From the NCBI GenBank assembly GCA_900073065.1, contig FJOG01000056.1, positions 208,803 through 272,802 of the forward strand: a stretch of 64,000 nucleotides of DNA, given 5' to 3'. The notes under the pieces were generated by a model. It ran no database searches, was not told where the DNA came from, and saw only the letters and a program-made list of their open reading frames with translations. A program made the translations under genes and the position numbers. Source of the DNA: Phialocephala subalpina (lineage: Eukaryota; Ascomycota; Leotiomycetes; Helotiales; Mollisiaceae). Of this stretch, positions 20,114-31,635 are shown one piece after another; within the stretch, counting starts at the first letter, position 1; each line of letters begins with the position of its first letter.

Positions 20114-21099
20114 TGCGTGTACTGTACCATGTCAGACCTCCGCAAAAACCATAGCAGTATGTCCACACCCTTCTAAGCTTTCCTACCATGCGATGTGCCC
20201 AGCGTTTTCAGTCTCCCAGTCTGTCATAAACAATCAAGGCGGCAGGCAAGGCTGAGATACTGCAATTAGTAAAGTCTCTTGGTATCGGGCAACCATCGTC
20301 CTTGTTCACAGAAAGTGGGTTCCAAAATTTCCAAGCGAGGCCAGGAGATTGAGAGCGCTGGATGTGCCTAAATTCGCGAGACATTTTCAATCCATCCAAC
20401 GCCTGTAGAATCTTGCAGATGGAATGAATGCAGATAATGGAATTGCACTCGAAGTAAACTTCCATTTCTCGTGCTTTGTTCAAAGCAAACTTGATAGTAG
20501 ACGATACCTAAAAGAAGCCCAAATTCTCTTGAGCTGTGAACCTGCAGGGGCTAAGGAATAGAGGACTAGTGTGGGCGGGCACATGTTTATATAAGTCCAG
20601 AATTCCAGCGGAGTCGCCAGTTTTACGCACAAACAGCGATGCTCCTCGATTTCCTCCACGGCGTACCAGTGTCACAGAAGAAACGCAGCCAGCTTGGCGA
20701 GTTTCTTCTCTTATATTTTCCCCCTCTTCCTCAATAATCATTACCTGAGTGAACGAAAGGAGAGTCACGTGGACGTCTACGCCTTGTGTAGTATAGCGCG
20801 TTGTGAAACGCTCCTTCCATCCAGTCCGGATTACCATGTGAACTGATGATGTCTAACAGCTTCTATGACTCACACATCGCGTTCAAGTATCTCGCATGAA
20901 ACACTTCTCTGCACACAATCAGACCATATCCCGAGTTCACACGCCTCAAATATTTCGGTTCTTGCAGGTGGACATCGCTCGAGCTCAGCGCTTCCGGCTG
21001 TCATCACTTCGATATTGCAACCACATCGCTATCCCTTTCAATCAAATTTCAGACACTCACGACGACCCTCTCGAGCCTCAAACATCTACCATCGTCAAG

Positions 21100-21990
21100 A
21101 TGCGTCTCCGAGACGGCAAGTTCACTTTCCTTACCCTGGAGGACGAAACAGCACACAACGCAGCCATCCTCGGGAGCTTCCGCAAAAATAGAGAATGGCT
21201 CCACCGCTCCCGCATCGAAAGAACATGGTCCCAAGAACCGTTGTTTATCAAGCTTACTCCCACGCTTAAGATCCCTTTCATCACTTGGGACCATTTGCAA
21301 GATTTCTGCAACAGGGGCGTTGCCATTTATGCCCCCAATAATGGCAGATTCGGGTGTAGAAATATGAAGTGGCTGGAAGACTACGCCTACGAGAACTGGT
21401 GTAGAGGAAATGTGCACAAGTAAGACATTGAATTCAGGCGATACTTAGGGAAGTTGGTTTTTCTGGAAGCAGCAGAGGGAGGACAGATGGATACTGATGA
21501 TGTTGTTGCGGCACATGGGAAGTTGCTGGCGAGATTGAGCAAGTGTCAGCCCTGGTTCGGATGGCCTCTGTCGATCTCAAAGTTTGACGGACCTTGTATC
21601 CTGGATCAGCAACAGCCAGAACAGTACAAGGTAAAGCCTTTATACCGCGCTTTGGTTATTGTTGCCGATATCAAGCCTCGGAGTGAGGATAAAGAGAAGA
21701 TGGTGGTGAAATTGGTCCGGACGGGTATCACTGCAGGATTGAGCGCGCCAGTAAGCTTCGCAGAGCTTGGAATGGACAAGGATGTCGTCAGTGTTACGTT
21801 GGAAGAAGCCTTGAACTTCGTGGTGAAGCTAGAAGACCGAGAAGAAGCAGCATTTCCCAAGCTATATCCGACGGTGTTGCATAACCAGTTGGGAAGGCTA
21901 AGTTATTGGACTGGATTCTCAAGAAGGGAAGGGTATACAGGTGGTCCTCTTGATACCCCATCATCTGAGTGGATCAATGAGGATGCCTGA
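21100..21990 (+). pseudogene. Unknown multicopy family, copy 1 (one in-frame stop)
   Basis: 297 codons in a single frame, interrupted by TAA at 21421-21423. The ATG at 21100 (MRLRDGKFTF) matches the start of copy 2 (MRLRNRKWVF). Conserved features are HLQDFCNRGVAIY, the WLEDYAYENW box, then after the stop DIEFRRYLGKLV, CQPWFGWPLSIS, YKVKPLYRALVIV, VRTGITAGLSAP and VTLEEALNFVVKLE. Because similarity to copies 2 and 3 continues straight through the stop, the stop is a mutation and not a gene end. No known domain is recognised. The two halves could still be expressed as separate ORFs of 107 and about 180 aa. Confidence 0.75.
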
Positions 21991-23873
21991 GAAGCAATGA
22001 GCGCTCGAGAGAGGGGATGTATTGTAGCTATGAACTTATGAGGGTAGCGAGCTTTACACACAATAGACTTCATACACAACTTTCTCGCAACGCTTCATCA
22101 ATGTCCCACACATGACCAGTACTTTTCCAAAATTTTCACGCAATGTAATCTTACAATATTAGCGACGACCATCTGAGCGCGTCAAAAGCCAAATCCAACT
22201 TTGACCAGACTCCAGAGTTACCTTACAGCAGCCACCCATTCAGTAACCTCCGAATCGTGTCTTCAAAGACAAGCAAATGTATTTTCTGCTCGGAAGGTTA
22301 GTAGTAAAGCAGAATTGCTGTTATGCCTGGTCTTTCACTCATTTGTGCTTAATCTAGCCTGGTAATGGCTGCCTCAGTATCTCCAAGAACCGTGAAGACG
22401 TCTCATTATTTCTTTCCATCAAGTTCTACCGCTGCCCAGTGAACTCGAATGCACCAGGGGTATCTTTTGCGACACATCCTGGTCTCCAAGTGCATTTCCA
22501 CCCTTATCTCTTTCATCCAATATGAAGTTTCATGACATCCAGAATCCTGACGAAGAACATTAAGAACGAAATTATCATATTTCATCATTCCATCTTTAAC
22601 CTGTTCTAATCTCGATCTTTTAGCTTCTAATATTTCAATTACTGATTTAGTAAACAGGTTTTCTCGGGGGAAGTGGTGCTGGTTGCCAAGCGAACTTGAG
22701 ATTCTCCTTGTCAAGATTATTTCAGTATTGCAAAAGAAAATTCTTTAATTTAACCCTGAAAACAATATGAAAGTACCAATGAATTCCCATATTTTGTCTT
22801 TCGCGATAAGTTCTAGCTTAAGCTATGCTCCGTCGGTCGGGTTATTTGCTTGATCCCCTCCGCGACGCGAAAGCAACTGGTCGAATTCGGCCATATAGCA
22901 TCATTTAAACTTTTGAACTAAGTCAAACACAAAATTTTATTACTTCAGTTTTTGTTGGATCTAGGGTACTGTCATTTAAGTTTATCTTTTGTTTTTCATT
23001 GGGAGCCTTGGATCTAGTCACTCTGCGCAATTTTATGTCTAAGGTGCTGAGTGCTAAACAACGACAATCCAACGCATGTGCAGTAGAATCTTGTAGAGGG
23101 AAATAATGCCAAAAATTAAATGATACTCGAGTAAGCTTCGAAATTTTGTCTTTGGTTCACAGTGAACTTTCTCGCGGTGTTCCAAAAAAGTGACACAACC
23201 AAAGTATCAGAAAATCTGGAACAGTCGAAGAACATGAAAGCTGAGAAACTAAGTATAATCACTTGTAATCTTTCGAGGCTCTTATAGAAGATTACTTCTG
23301 ATTCAGCTCTGTTTTCCTTTCCAAATTCCTAGAAATTGTACAATAATTGATTGCTGTATGTAGTTTATTCTGCACATCGAGATACTTAGTGCCCAAATTC
23401 GCTTGAGCTGCGAGCCTACGGGGAAAATAGGGGCGGGGTGATAAATCGATGACTTGTTATTCAGGCACCACACAGTTCGTCTGTATCTCGACATCCGCGA
23501 CGCGACCTGACTTCAACAACAAACATTACACCACAACTTCACGATGAGGGAAGGAATTCAATGGCTACTGACGTGGCAGAACCTGCCTGCGGAATACCTG
23601 CCGAGATGATGCGTTCTACAACCTACATATGGCTACACGACAACCTCCACACACGGCGCGGCGTGTGAGGAGAAAACCAGACAGGACCACCACGACGGGA
23701 TGAAGATGTGACATTCCGACTGTCGGAAAGTGCTATGATTGTCGAAGAGTGCTAGATAGTCGGATATACCATAGTGACCATGGATAAAGCGATTCAGCAG
23801 TCCGACATTGACCTAAATTCATCTGTTCGTTTCCCCGCCTTCTTCACGCCTACGAATCCAAACTGATCCTTAT
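21991..23873. other. AT-rich gene-free stretch
   Basis: About 1.9 kb with clearly higher A+T than its surroundings and frequent TA/TT runs, especially 22130-23350. No domain is recognisable on either strand. A minus-strand open frame at 22406-22714 is unassigned. A block CCCAAATTCGCTTGAGCTG at 23392 is also present at 20518 (CCCAAATTCTCTTGAGCTG). It is likely decayed repetitive DNA. Confidence 0.5.
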
Positions 23874-25625
23874 CTAGTACACGTACCTGAACTGCGTCAA
23901 CTCCCAATCTGTCTTGTCTAACAAATTCAAAGCTGTTTCCGAAACCTCGAGCCCATTCAACTGCGCGACGGCAGCCTCTCCCAGACGATCCCTCCTCCGA
24001 TTCTCCCATATCAAATAGGACCTCATCACAAGAATCAATGCCGCACCCACAGAGAAGCATACGATCATCGATGCGAAACCGGAATTATAATTTGGCGCTT
24101 CTCGGGCGAAGAATAATTGGGGTCCTATGATATTACCAACACAGTATGCCATGAAGATCTACTTCCAAGTCAGCGCCATCCGAGGCACATACGAGGAGTG
24201 GAGAAATACCATCGCATTCACAGTCGTCTTCTTGGTAAAACCTGCTGTGTTTCCTGCGACCATAGCAAGAACCATTGGGAGGTTGGCAGAGAATCCTGCT
24301 GTCAAGCAGTATCCCATTAGCCTCGTCCATTTATATTCCCGGGCGACCTTCCGTATCATGACCGCACCAACGACTGAGATTGCCATCATCAGGGTCATCC
24401 AGTATGTTCGCGTGTTCTCTTTCAACGTGCAACCGCCACATGCCAATACGACGAAGACGCCTTGGAAGACGAAAGCCAGCATCGAGACCAGTAGGGTATT
24501 GAAGACAGAAAACCCCATTCCATTAACGACAATCGAACCGAACTACAAATCGTCCATTAGCATGTTAGCGAGAAAGTGCGAAGGCCTGACCTACGCTGCT
24601 GATTCCTCCATTAGGAATGTTTGCGGATAACGCGATGAGCACAATGAGCCACGACTTCGGGTCCAACAGAGCCTCGACCAGTTGTGCGCTTTTCCATTCG
24701 TTATTCTTGATACCGGTCATGTTGTGCCGAACCCTTTCGACGGCCTTGATGCGATCGTCCTTCGAGAGGAACCAGGCCCTCATCGGAGTATCTGGAAGCA
24801 ACAAGAATAGTATGATCGACCAAGCGAGAGTGGCGGCTCCAAATATGAGGAAGACGGCCTGGGATACATTAGCTTGAAGACAAAAAATCCTCCACTACAC
24901 TGACCTTCCAAGGTTGGATACTCTCGATGTGGCCAATGCCATACGCGATAAGGCCGCCGAGAATTCCAGCGGCAACATTTCCCATGAACCATGCAGCATA
25001 TCGGAGGGGTTGTTCAGACCGCTTATAGAACATGGATGTAATGATGCTGAAGCCGGGTGTCACACTTGCTTCCATAGCACCAAGGAAGAATCGAGCGCTT
25101 TGCAGACCAGCCGCATTGTGGGATGCGGCAGTGCACATCAAGATACCAGCCCAAAGGAATCTGCTACATCTTTAGTTGTGCCGTCAGCGTCGGAAGGAAA
25201 TACATACACCGATATTGCTAGGAACTTGCCCACTGGAAACCGAACCATGATGACGGACGCCGGATACGAAAATGCGAAGTACCCAAAGTAGAAGACACTC
25301 GCTGCCCATGGATACGCCTGGCCAGTGAGATGGAGATCGCTTCGCAGCCCCAGGATTGCCGTATAACTCATTGCCGTCTTGTCGAGGAATTGGAAGAAGT
25401 AGGATAGAGCCAGAACAGGAAGTAGGCAACCTTGATATCAACCACTTTTCAACACTAAGTACTTGGAGATACACACCACATATCGATTTTCCTCAGAATC
25501 CTTCGATCATCTTCAGCAGTCAGCGTCTCATCAGAAGGCGTGACACTGCCAATTTCCTTCAATACAATGTCGACATGCTCGAACCCTGCACCAAGAATGC
25601 CGGAACCAGAGCTCTTATTCTCCAT
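23874..25625 (-). CDS. MFS transporter, allantoate/anion:cation symporter (Dal5-like) family
   Basis: Plasma-membrane symporter of organic anions, vitamins or amides (allantoate, pantothenate, nicotinate or similar). Six or more short introns. Start MENKSSGSG at 25625; the protein ends with the family-typical WELTQFRYVY at 23874. Recognisable parts: FFQFLDKTAMSYTAILGL (TM1), SVFYFGYFAFSYPASVIM (TM2), ARFFLGAMEASVTPGF, MFYKRSEQPLRYAAWFMG, GIGHIESIQPWK, LLLPDTPMRAWFLS before the central loop, and MAYCVGNIIGPQLFF near the C-terminus. About 12 membrane helices. It is isolated, with no metabolic partner next to it, so the substrate is not assigned. Confidence 0.88.
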
Positions 25626-26414
25626 GATGGCTGGCTTGCGACTCTTGAGACTTGTCAATTAGTTGGGTCAAAGTGAAGGAGATTTTTGCGATCTGGACTC
25701 TTTTGTCCTAAGTCTGGATTATATCCTACGACAGCCATGCCAACAACCTCGAACACGGCATACTCATCTAGTGTAAGGTGACTGTCATCCAACCCGGCAA
25801 TCTCGTACCCCGCACCACAGAGTATGAAGAAGAATGAGAAACGCCTCATGTAATTATCGAAGACGCGATAGGCCCTGCTAACGTCTCAACTGATAACACC
25901 TGATGTTTTGTACTACTCACGAAAATGAGCGTGGCACCCATGATGCTAGTCGTCCTACCCACCCAGCTTGTGGCGTCCACTCAAAGCAGGCCCAGAAGCG
26001 GAGGTCACTTCCCTAAGTTTCGGGTACGAGACACGGCTCGTACCATTCCATTTACCTTATCCTTTCCTTAAGTTGTTCCTTTTGCGACTGCGGAAGTTGT
26101 GTCCTTGTATGCCCCGAAAGCGGAGTCATGCAATGCCATTTCCCGTCCCACGAGTGTGGTTGGCGGGACTTTCTGCCTGCGACTTCCCAGAAACATGGCC
26201 TCAGCTAAACACGAATTCATGGACTTTAAGGCCTGCTCTTGTATATTCATGTGTGAGAACAACTGTTGTTAACCTACAGAGTCTCACGCAAAGACATGAT
26301 CCTAATTGCAGACGCAATTCACGTGCGGTGGCACTAGATGGAGATCGAAGACGGTGCTAACAATTAACAACTCATATCATGCACAGCTGTGTCCACACAG
26401 ACCCTCCACTATCT
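25626..26414. other. Intergenic region, no gene recognised
   Basis: Short overlapping frames only. It separates the 5' end of the MFS gene from the 3' end of the large chitinase gene. Confidence 0.5.
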
Positions 26415-29400
26415 CTACGAGTTTAGATGTTTGTGGAGACGTTCAGCATATCTACCTTGAACATGAACACCAGTCTCCAGCGGCATATCCAAAGGCACAG
26501 TCGCAGCCTGCGTAGCCCTCTCCGCAGCTGTTGGTCCACTCGGCGCCATTGCCGTTCCGTCCACACCTCTTTCATACGAACTTCCCGCATTCACATGCGT
26601 CGGCTCCGGTGGTGGAGGAGTATCATAATACGATTCCGCTTCCATCAATTCTTCGAGCTCTTCATCTGTTAGGTACGCATCTAGGGTTTCCCCAACTTCG
26701 AAATCTGCATTGGCAAATTCAACGGGGATTTTGCCCGCGAGTGCTGATTGTGCATTACTGCGCTTGAGATAGTTTGCTGAGGCGACGTCTTGGGGTGGTG
26801 TGATGAGGTAGTAGGGGTCTACGTCGTACCTGCTTACAGGCCAACGATATGGGATGTCGAACATTCTGCATGTACAGGTCAGAGGATGGTGTCTCGCTGC
26901 GATGTTTTGGGGAGAAGCTTACGGGTCGTCGCGCATGCCGCGGAATCCGTGATCGCTGACTGTAGATAGTTTGTCGAATTGCCTTCTTCCCTGGGCGTTA
27001 GTGGTCCAATGCGAGAACGTCGCTACAGAGAACGAGTCAGTAGGCCATACAGGAAGGAAGTTGCCTCAGATGCAGGCGAACACATACCCCAACATGAGCT
27101 AAATTGCGTTTGAGAGTCGAACTGGAAGAGTGCAATGTCAGCTGCGATCATGCCAAAGGCTACGTAAGGACCATGACTTACACCATATTTCTGGATGAAG
27201 TGTTGTCCAACACCGATTGCATTGCCACGGTTGTCTCCAGCAGCATAAGGGCCGAACTTCCACGTTACTGGTGGGTCAGGCTTCTTGTTTGCTTTTCTTA
27301 ATGCGGAGCAAGGCAGCCAAGATGCCGTCTTCCATTGCTTGAAGTCGACACCTTGCAATCCGTTTGCGGGGCCGTTCACGAGCCGCACCACTTGAGGATT
27401 GGGCGCTTTTGCCTCGAGCAATGCTCCCATTGGGAATTCATCCCTATGAATGTCAGAACGTTGAAAGTTCGTTGAAGTGTTGACTGGGTTTACTTACACT
27501 TGGCATCTTGCGACTCGATTTATGGAGGCTTGAGCCAAGGTGCGGTACTCTTCATGTCGCCACTTAGGCCAATCATCCTTCGAACTATCTCCAGCGCGGA
27601 CGTCGATGTGGAAAGTCGTACTTCCAATCACTCTATCGATAGCCCATCGTTGGTTGTCGCAGATCTACCAGTCAAGTCAGTCCCTTGAACTTGTCAGAGA
27701 TCTCTTTGGACACTCACCTCATCCCATCCAAGACCATATCTGCAAGTATACGTCACAGCACAGTCAGTGGTTCCCTTTCCATACGAAGCCTTTGTCCCCC
27801 ATTGTCCGTACACTTTCCCAGCATTCGCTGGTTTACCAGTAGTCGGGTTCTTAGGATTAGAGCCTGGTTTGCCACCACTTCCCCCACCGATTGGAATCAA
27901 AGGAATGACACCGATCGCAGCCCCTCCTGCCGTACCAGAACCTGTTGTTGGACAGGACGCAATTCCTATTCCTATACCGGCTGCGCCAAAGGCGAGAGAG
28001 ATACCACCAGTAAAGAACGCCAAAAGACCAGCAAGAAGACCGGTGCCGACCGTGACTGCTGCTACACATGCCGGGTTCTTTCCTGAGCCTGCACCTCGTT
28101 TGGTTACGCCGTTTTGTCCGACGAGGACGAGGTCGGAGGTTGTAAATTTGGGTGAGGGGACGAAGCCGTCGCAGCAGTAGTATTGACTGCCACCATTGCA
28201 GGTCAGGTTGTTGTTGATGCCGGAGTTGACGACGAATTGGTTGGCTACAGTTTGATCAGTAAATGAAGACTGGCATCATCAGAGACCTACTTACTATTCA
28301 TCGCAACAAGAGAGGATGAAGGATCGGAGCAACCGCCTTGCATACAAGATAGCCCAACTCCACGCCACCCTTCCCATGAACACGTTCCTGTGTTTGTTCC
28401 AGGAGCACAGCACAAGGTCTGATAATCGTCACCAGAACAGACAGTATCACGCTGAATGCCCAAAACTTGTCCTTTGGCCGTTGTCTCGGGGAAGTATCCT
28501 TGTGCACATGTATCTCCGCAAAAAGACCAGTAGCATGAGTTCCGAACCGTTGCTTGGATCTCCGCCTGTTGCTGAGCCGTCTTCATCTCAGCCGCAACTT
28601 CAGGTGAAAGACCGTTGCTAGGTCCCATGCCAAGCAGATCGAGATTGCTGGAGTGTGAAGTGTCGTCCTGATCAATTGACCAAATCAACTTTCCTCCCAA
28701 ACACCACTTGTCAGCAGCGTCGATTTTGAGGGCCATTGTTTCTCCGTCGTCATAGCTTGCCCATTGGTCGTCCCAGGAAATCCACTTCACGGCAGCTACT
28801 GAATCCATCTGTGGAGTTAAGCCTTTCGATTGGATGATGCGGAGAATTTCAGCGTTAGACAAAGTCCCTGCAGATTTCGTGCACTCTCCAGGATTCCCTC
28901 CAGAACTGAAGATGCACCCCGGTGTATTACAACTCGGATCCGAAAGAGTGAACGAACGACCATACCAACCCAACCCCATATTTACATTAGCAGGATCAAT
29001 ATCATTTCTCCACAGCAAATCAAGTCCTTGACGAATCTCGGTCAAATTGGTGTGAGGTCGAACATATGGTCCAGTGAACTTGTTAGTTGAGTCCCAGACA
29101 CCGTGGATATCGTAAGTCATGACGTTGAAGAAATCGAGGTAGGGTTCCATGCCTTTGATGTCGAACCAGCGGAGGTACCAGAATGAGGCGGGGAGGGTAC
29201 AGCTTATGCCGTATAGGTTGCCGAATGCGGAGCGCATGTCGCTGAGGAGGGTGACGAAGTTTGCGGTGTCTGCGTCGATGCCTCCTCGGTCGGGCGCTCC
29301 TGGGTACTCCCAGTCAAGGTCAACACCGTCGAAGCCCCAGGTCGTCATGAATTGCAACAAGGAGTCGATGAATGCTTTCCTGTTTGCTGCACTAGACGCC

Positions 29401-30432
29401 ATGTCACTAAAGGCAGTTTGTGTATTTGGAGTGTTGGTGGCGTCCTGGTTCGGGGTCAATTCGGCGACACCGTTCATCGAAATCAGCAACTCACATTGAA
29501 AGACCATCCTCCAACTGAGATCCAAGTTCGAAGAGACGATTTCTGTTTCTTCAACGCAGTGAATTGAGGATAAAGCTTCATATCATCGGGATCCATAGGT
29601 GTGACTTGGAAGGTGGTTGGGTGGAAGTACGCGAAAGCTAGAATGTGAGTATCTCACTTAAAAAGATTCATCGGGGCGGACTTACCAAAGTTGATGTGAG
29701 TGAGGCCAGTCAAATCCAAGTCGGAAGGAAGACGGCTGTCGCAACTCCGCTTTGAAGACCATCCTTCATAGTACCCGATGGTTCGTCCAGCACTCACTCC
29801 TCCACAAGAAGGCTCCTGGGCAGAACCGCAGCCGCCATAACCTGATTGACATCCGTCGAGACAAAAGTCCTAGCATGGAATGAGCAATGTGATTTTTTGA
29901 GGACCGCGCCTACTCACATCTGTGGTGCCACAGAAGCCAAACTTCGAGCAGCAGACATTGATCGGGCAAGTGTCGTTTCCTGGTACGCCGTACTGGCCAC
30001 ATTCTGCTTTTGCATTACAGTTCGAGATGCAAGTGCTACTGCCACATTCGTCTGGGGAGTAACCACAGATTCCAGTCTGAATCTGTCTGTTAGCTCTTAT
30101 CCATGAAGTTCAAAAATCATTATTGCTCTTACGTTGCTGCAGCAAGCACCATTGACGCATGGAGTTCCTGGTGCACAGGTTCCAACGGGAAGGTCACGTC
30201 GATTAAGACTTCCGGTACTGTTGCTCGGTCCTAGCAAAGCCTTGATCAATGGATTGACAGTAACGCCTGAGACGTTGTGGAATAGAGGAGTTGAGTTCGA
30301 GTGCAAGGTGTGAAGGGGTTTGTATAGTGCACTGCCATTGTTGTGAAGTTGGCTGGATGGACCCGTGCGATTGAGAGCAAATGCGGAAGGGACAGTGGCT
30401 AGGACAAAGCCTAGAGTGGTGAGGAGATGCAT
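26415..30432 (-). CDS. Secreted subgroup-C GH18 chitinase with C-terminal NucA/NucB-like nuclease domain
   Basis: About ten exons spanning 4.0 kb; well over 1,000 aa. Order from the N-terminus: signal peptide (MHLLTTLGFVLATVPSAFA); a Cys-rich region and a hevein-type ChtBD1 module (CCSKFGFCGTTDDFCLDGC); a GH18 domain with IGYYEGW, THINFAFAYF, SVGGWSFN and the catalytic DGVDLDWEY (near 29310-29340); a Cys-rich segment (28290-28560); a Gly-rich hydrophobic stretch (27890-28060, LLAGLLAFFTGGISLAFG); then a region (27030-27545) with CQVDEFPMGAL, NGPANGLQGVDF and paired cysteines, resembling DNase NucA/NucB; and an acidic tail ending at 26415. This layout matches fungal chitinases related to the Kluyveromyces killer-toxin alpha/beta subunit. 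The chitinase would open or bind the target wall. The nuclease call is inference from motifs. It is divergent from the LysM gene at 31636. Confidence 0.85.
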
Positions 30433-31635
30433 CTTCTGGCACAAAATGCAGAACTCTTGGGTTGGAAAGAGAAGAAAGAGTGACTTTGATTATATTCTTC
30501 TGAAGCAAGCCATCTCAATTGACTGGAACTTCAGGAGTATTCCTCCGACCCCTGCCAACGCTGCACACTGCTTGTCCCCCATTGAAGGAACCCGCCGTTA
30601 CTGAATGCCGAGGAAGAACTATTTTGCACACACTAGGACAAATTGCTCGCTGCAGCTGTTCGAGAATCTCGGGACCTGCGTTAGCATGCGGCACAGATCG
30701 ATCGTCTAGCATACCGCATGCAAAATAATTAAGTTTTACCCTCGGAACTGAACGGATAGAAATTATTTTTTTCCAAAATCATCGAGTCTTTTTATGCAGG
30801 AGAATGGCACAGTTCTGCAGGTACAGCCGTCATTAGCACTTTTTTACGAGCTTTTGGGAGTGAAAATTCTTGTTCACGGATCGACATTTCAGGGGTTCAC
30901 ATTGAGAAGTCGCTACCGAGGCTGCCCGCTGTCATTACTTGCATAATAAGTTTATTTTAAGTTCCGAACTGCCTCTTTCAGAAAGACCCCCCTTTTAACC
31001 GTTGAAATAAGCGTTTAGCGACCCCGCTTAAGCTTAAATTACGCCGGGTCACCCGTGCGGCAACAGCCTTACCCCTGAGTTAAAAGATCTTGGCGTAAGA
31101 TTCCAGCCCGAATCAAGAGATAAAGTTGTGAAGTGTCACGATAGTAACGGCCCCACGTTCTTCTTTAGGTGCTTCCATTGTGAGAAACCTTATTTTCGCC
31201 TCCTTCATGATGAAGCTGTCATCCTCTGATTCGTTCGCTCGCATCCCCTCGGGAGTCGCTTCTCTGGACCCATCCGTTACTTCCTCGATGCTGACTTTCC
31301 CATCTTTGCCACCTACTCTAGCAAATTTGCCATACCTTGGCAGGTGAGCAATTTTCAACGTGGTATGATTGCCGAACGAAATTTGACATTGAGCTAATGC
31401 AGGGGAAATAATTCAGGGCTCAAACGGTTCATTCAGGTGCTCTGGAACCTTTCTCGTCTTGACATAGCGCCTTGGAATGGCTCTTCTGGTGCATGAGCCC
31501 TGTCATATTGACTCGATGGTGACATTCCTGATCTGATACTATATTTCACCTTTCAGTGTATCAACTCTCCAAAGTACTTGGCTTTCCAGGACATCCACTC
31601 TGCTAAGCAGTGGCAGTCTTTGACCAACTGCAAAA
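30433..31635. promoter_or_regulatory. Divergent promoter between chitinase and LysM genes
   Basis: About 1.2 kb between the two start codons, suited to co-regulation. The 30720-31080 part is A/T-rich at first, then contains GC-rich blocks (GCCGGGTCACCCG at about 31043). Short frames on the minus strand (31113-31358) have no family similarity. No specific operator could be named. Confidence 0.5.

Noticed and set aside
22406..22714. Minus-strand 102-aa frame in the AT-rich island
   Set aside because: No recognisable transposase or other motif; isolated in AT-rich DNA.
24117..25291. Plus-strand open frames across the MFS transporter
   Set aside because: They are antisense shadows of conserved membrane helices on the minus strand.
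27540..28180. Plus-strand frames opposite the Gly-rich part of the chitinase
   Set aside because: Pro/Ala-rich antisense of a Gly-rich coding segment; no independent support.
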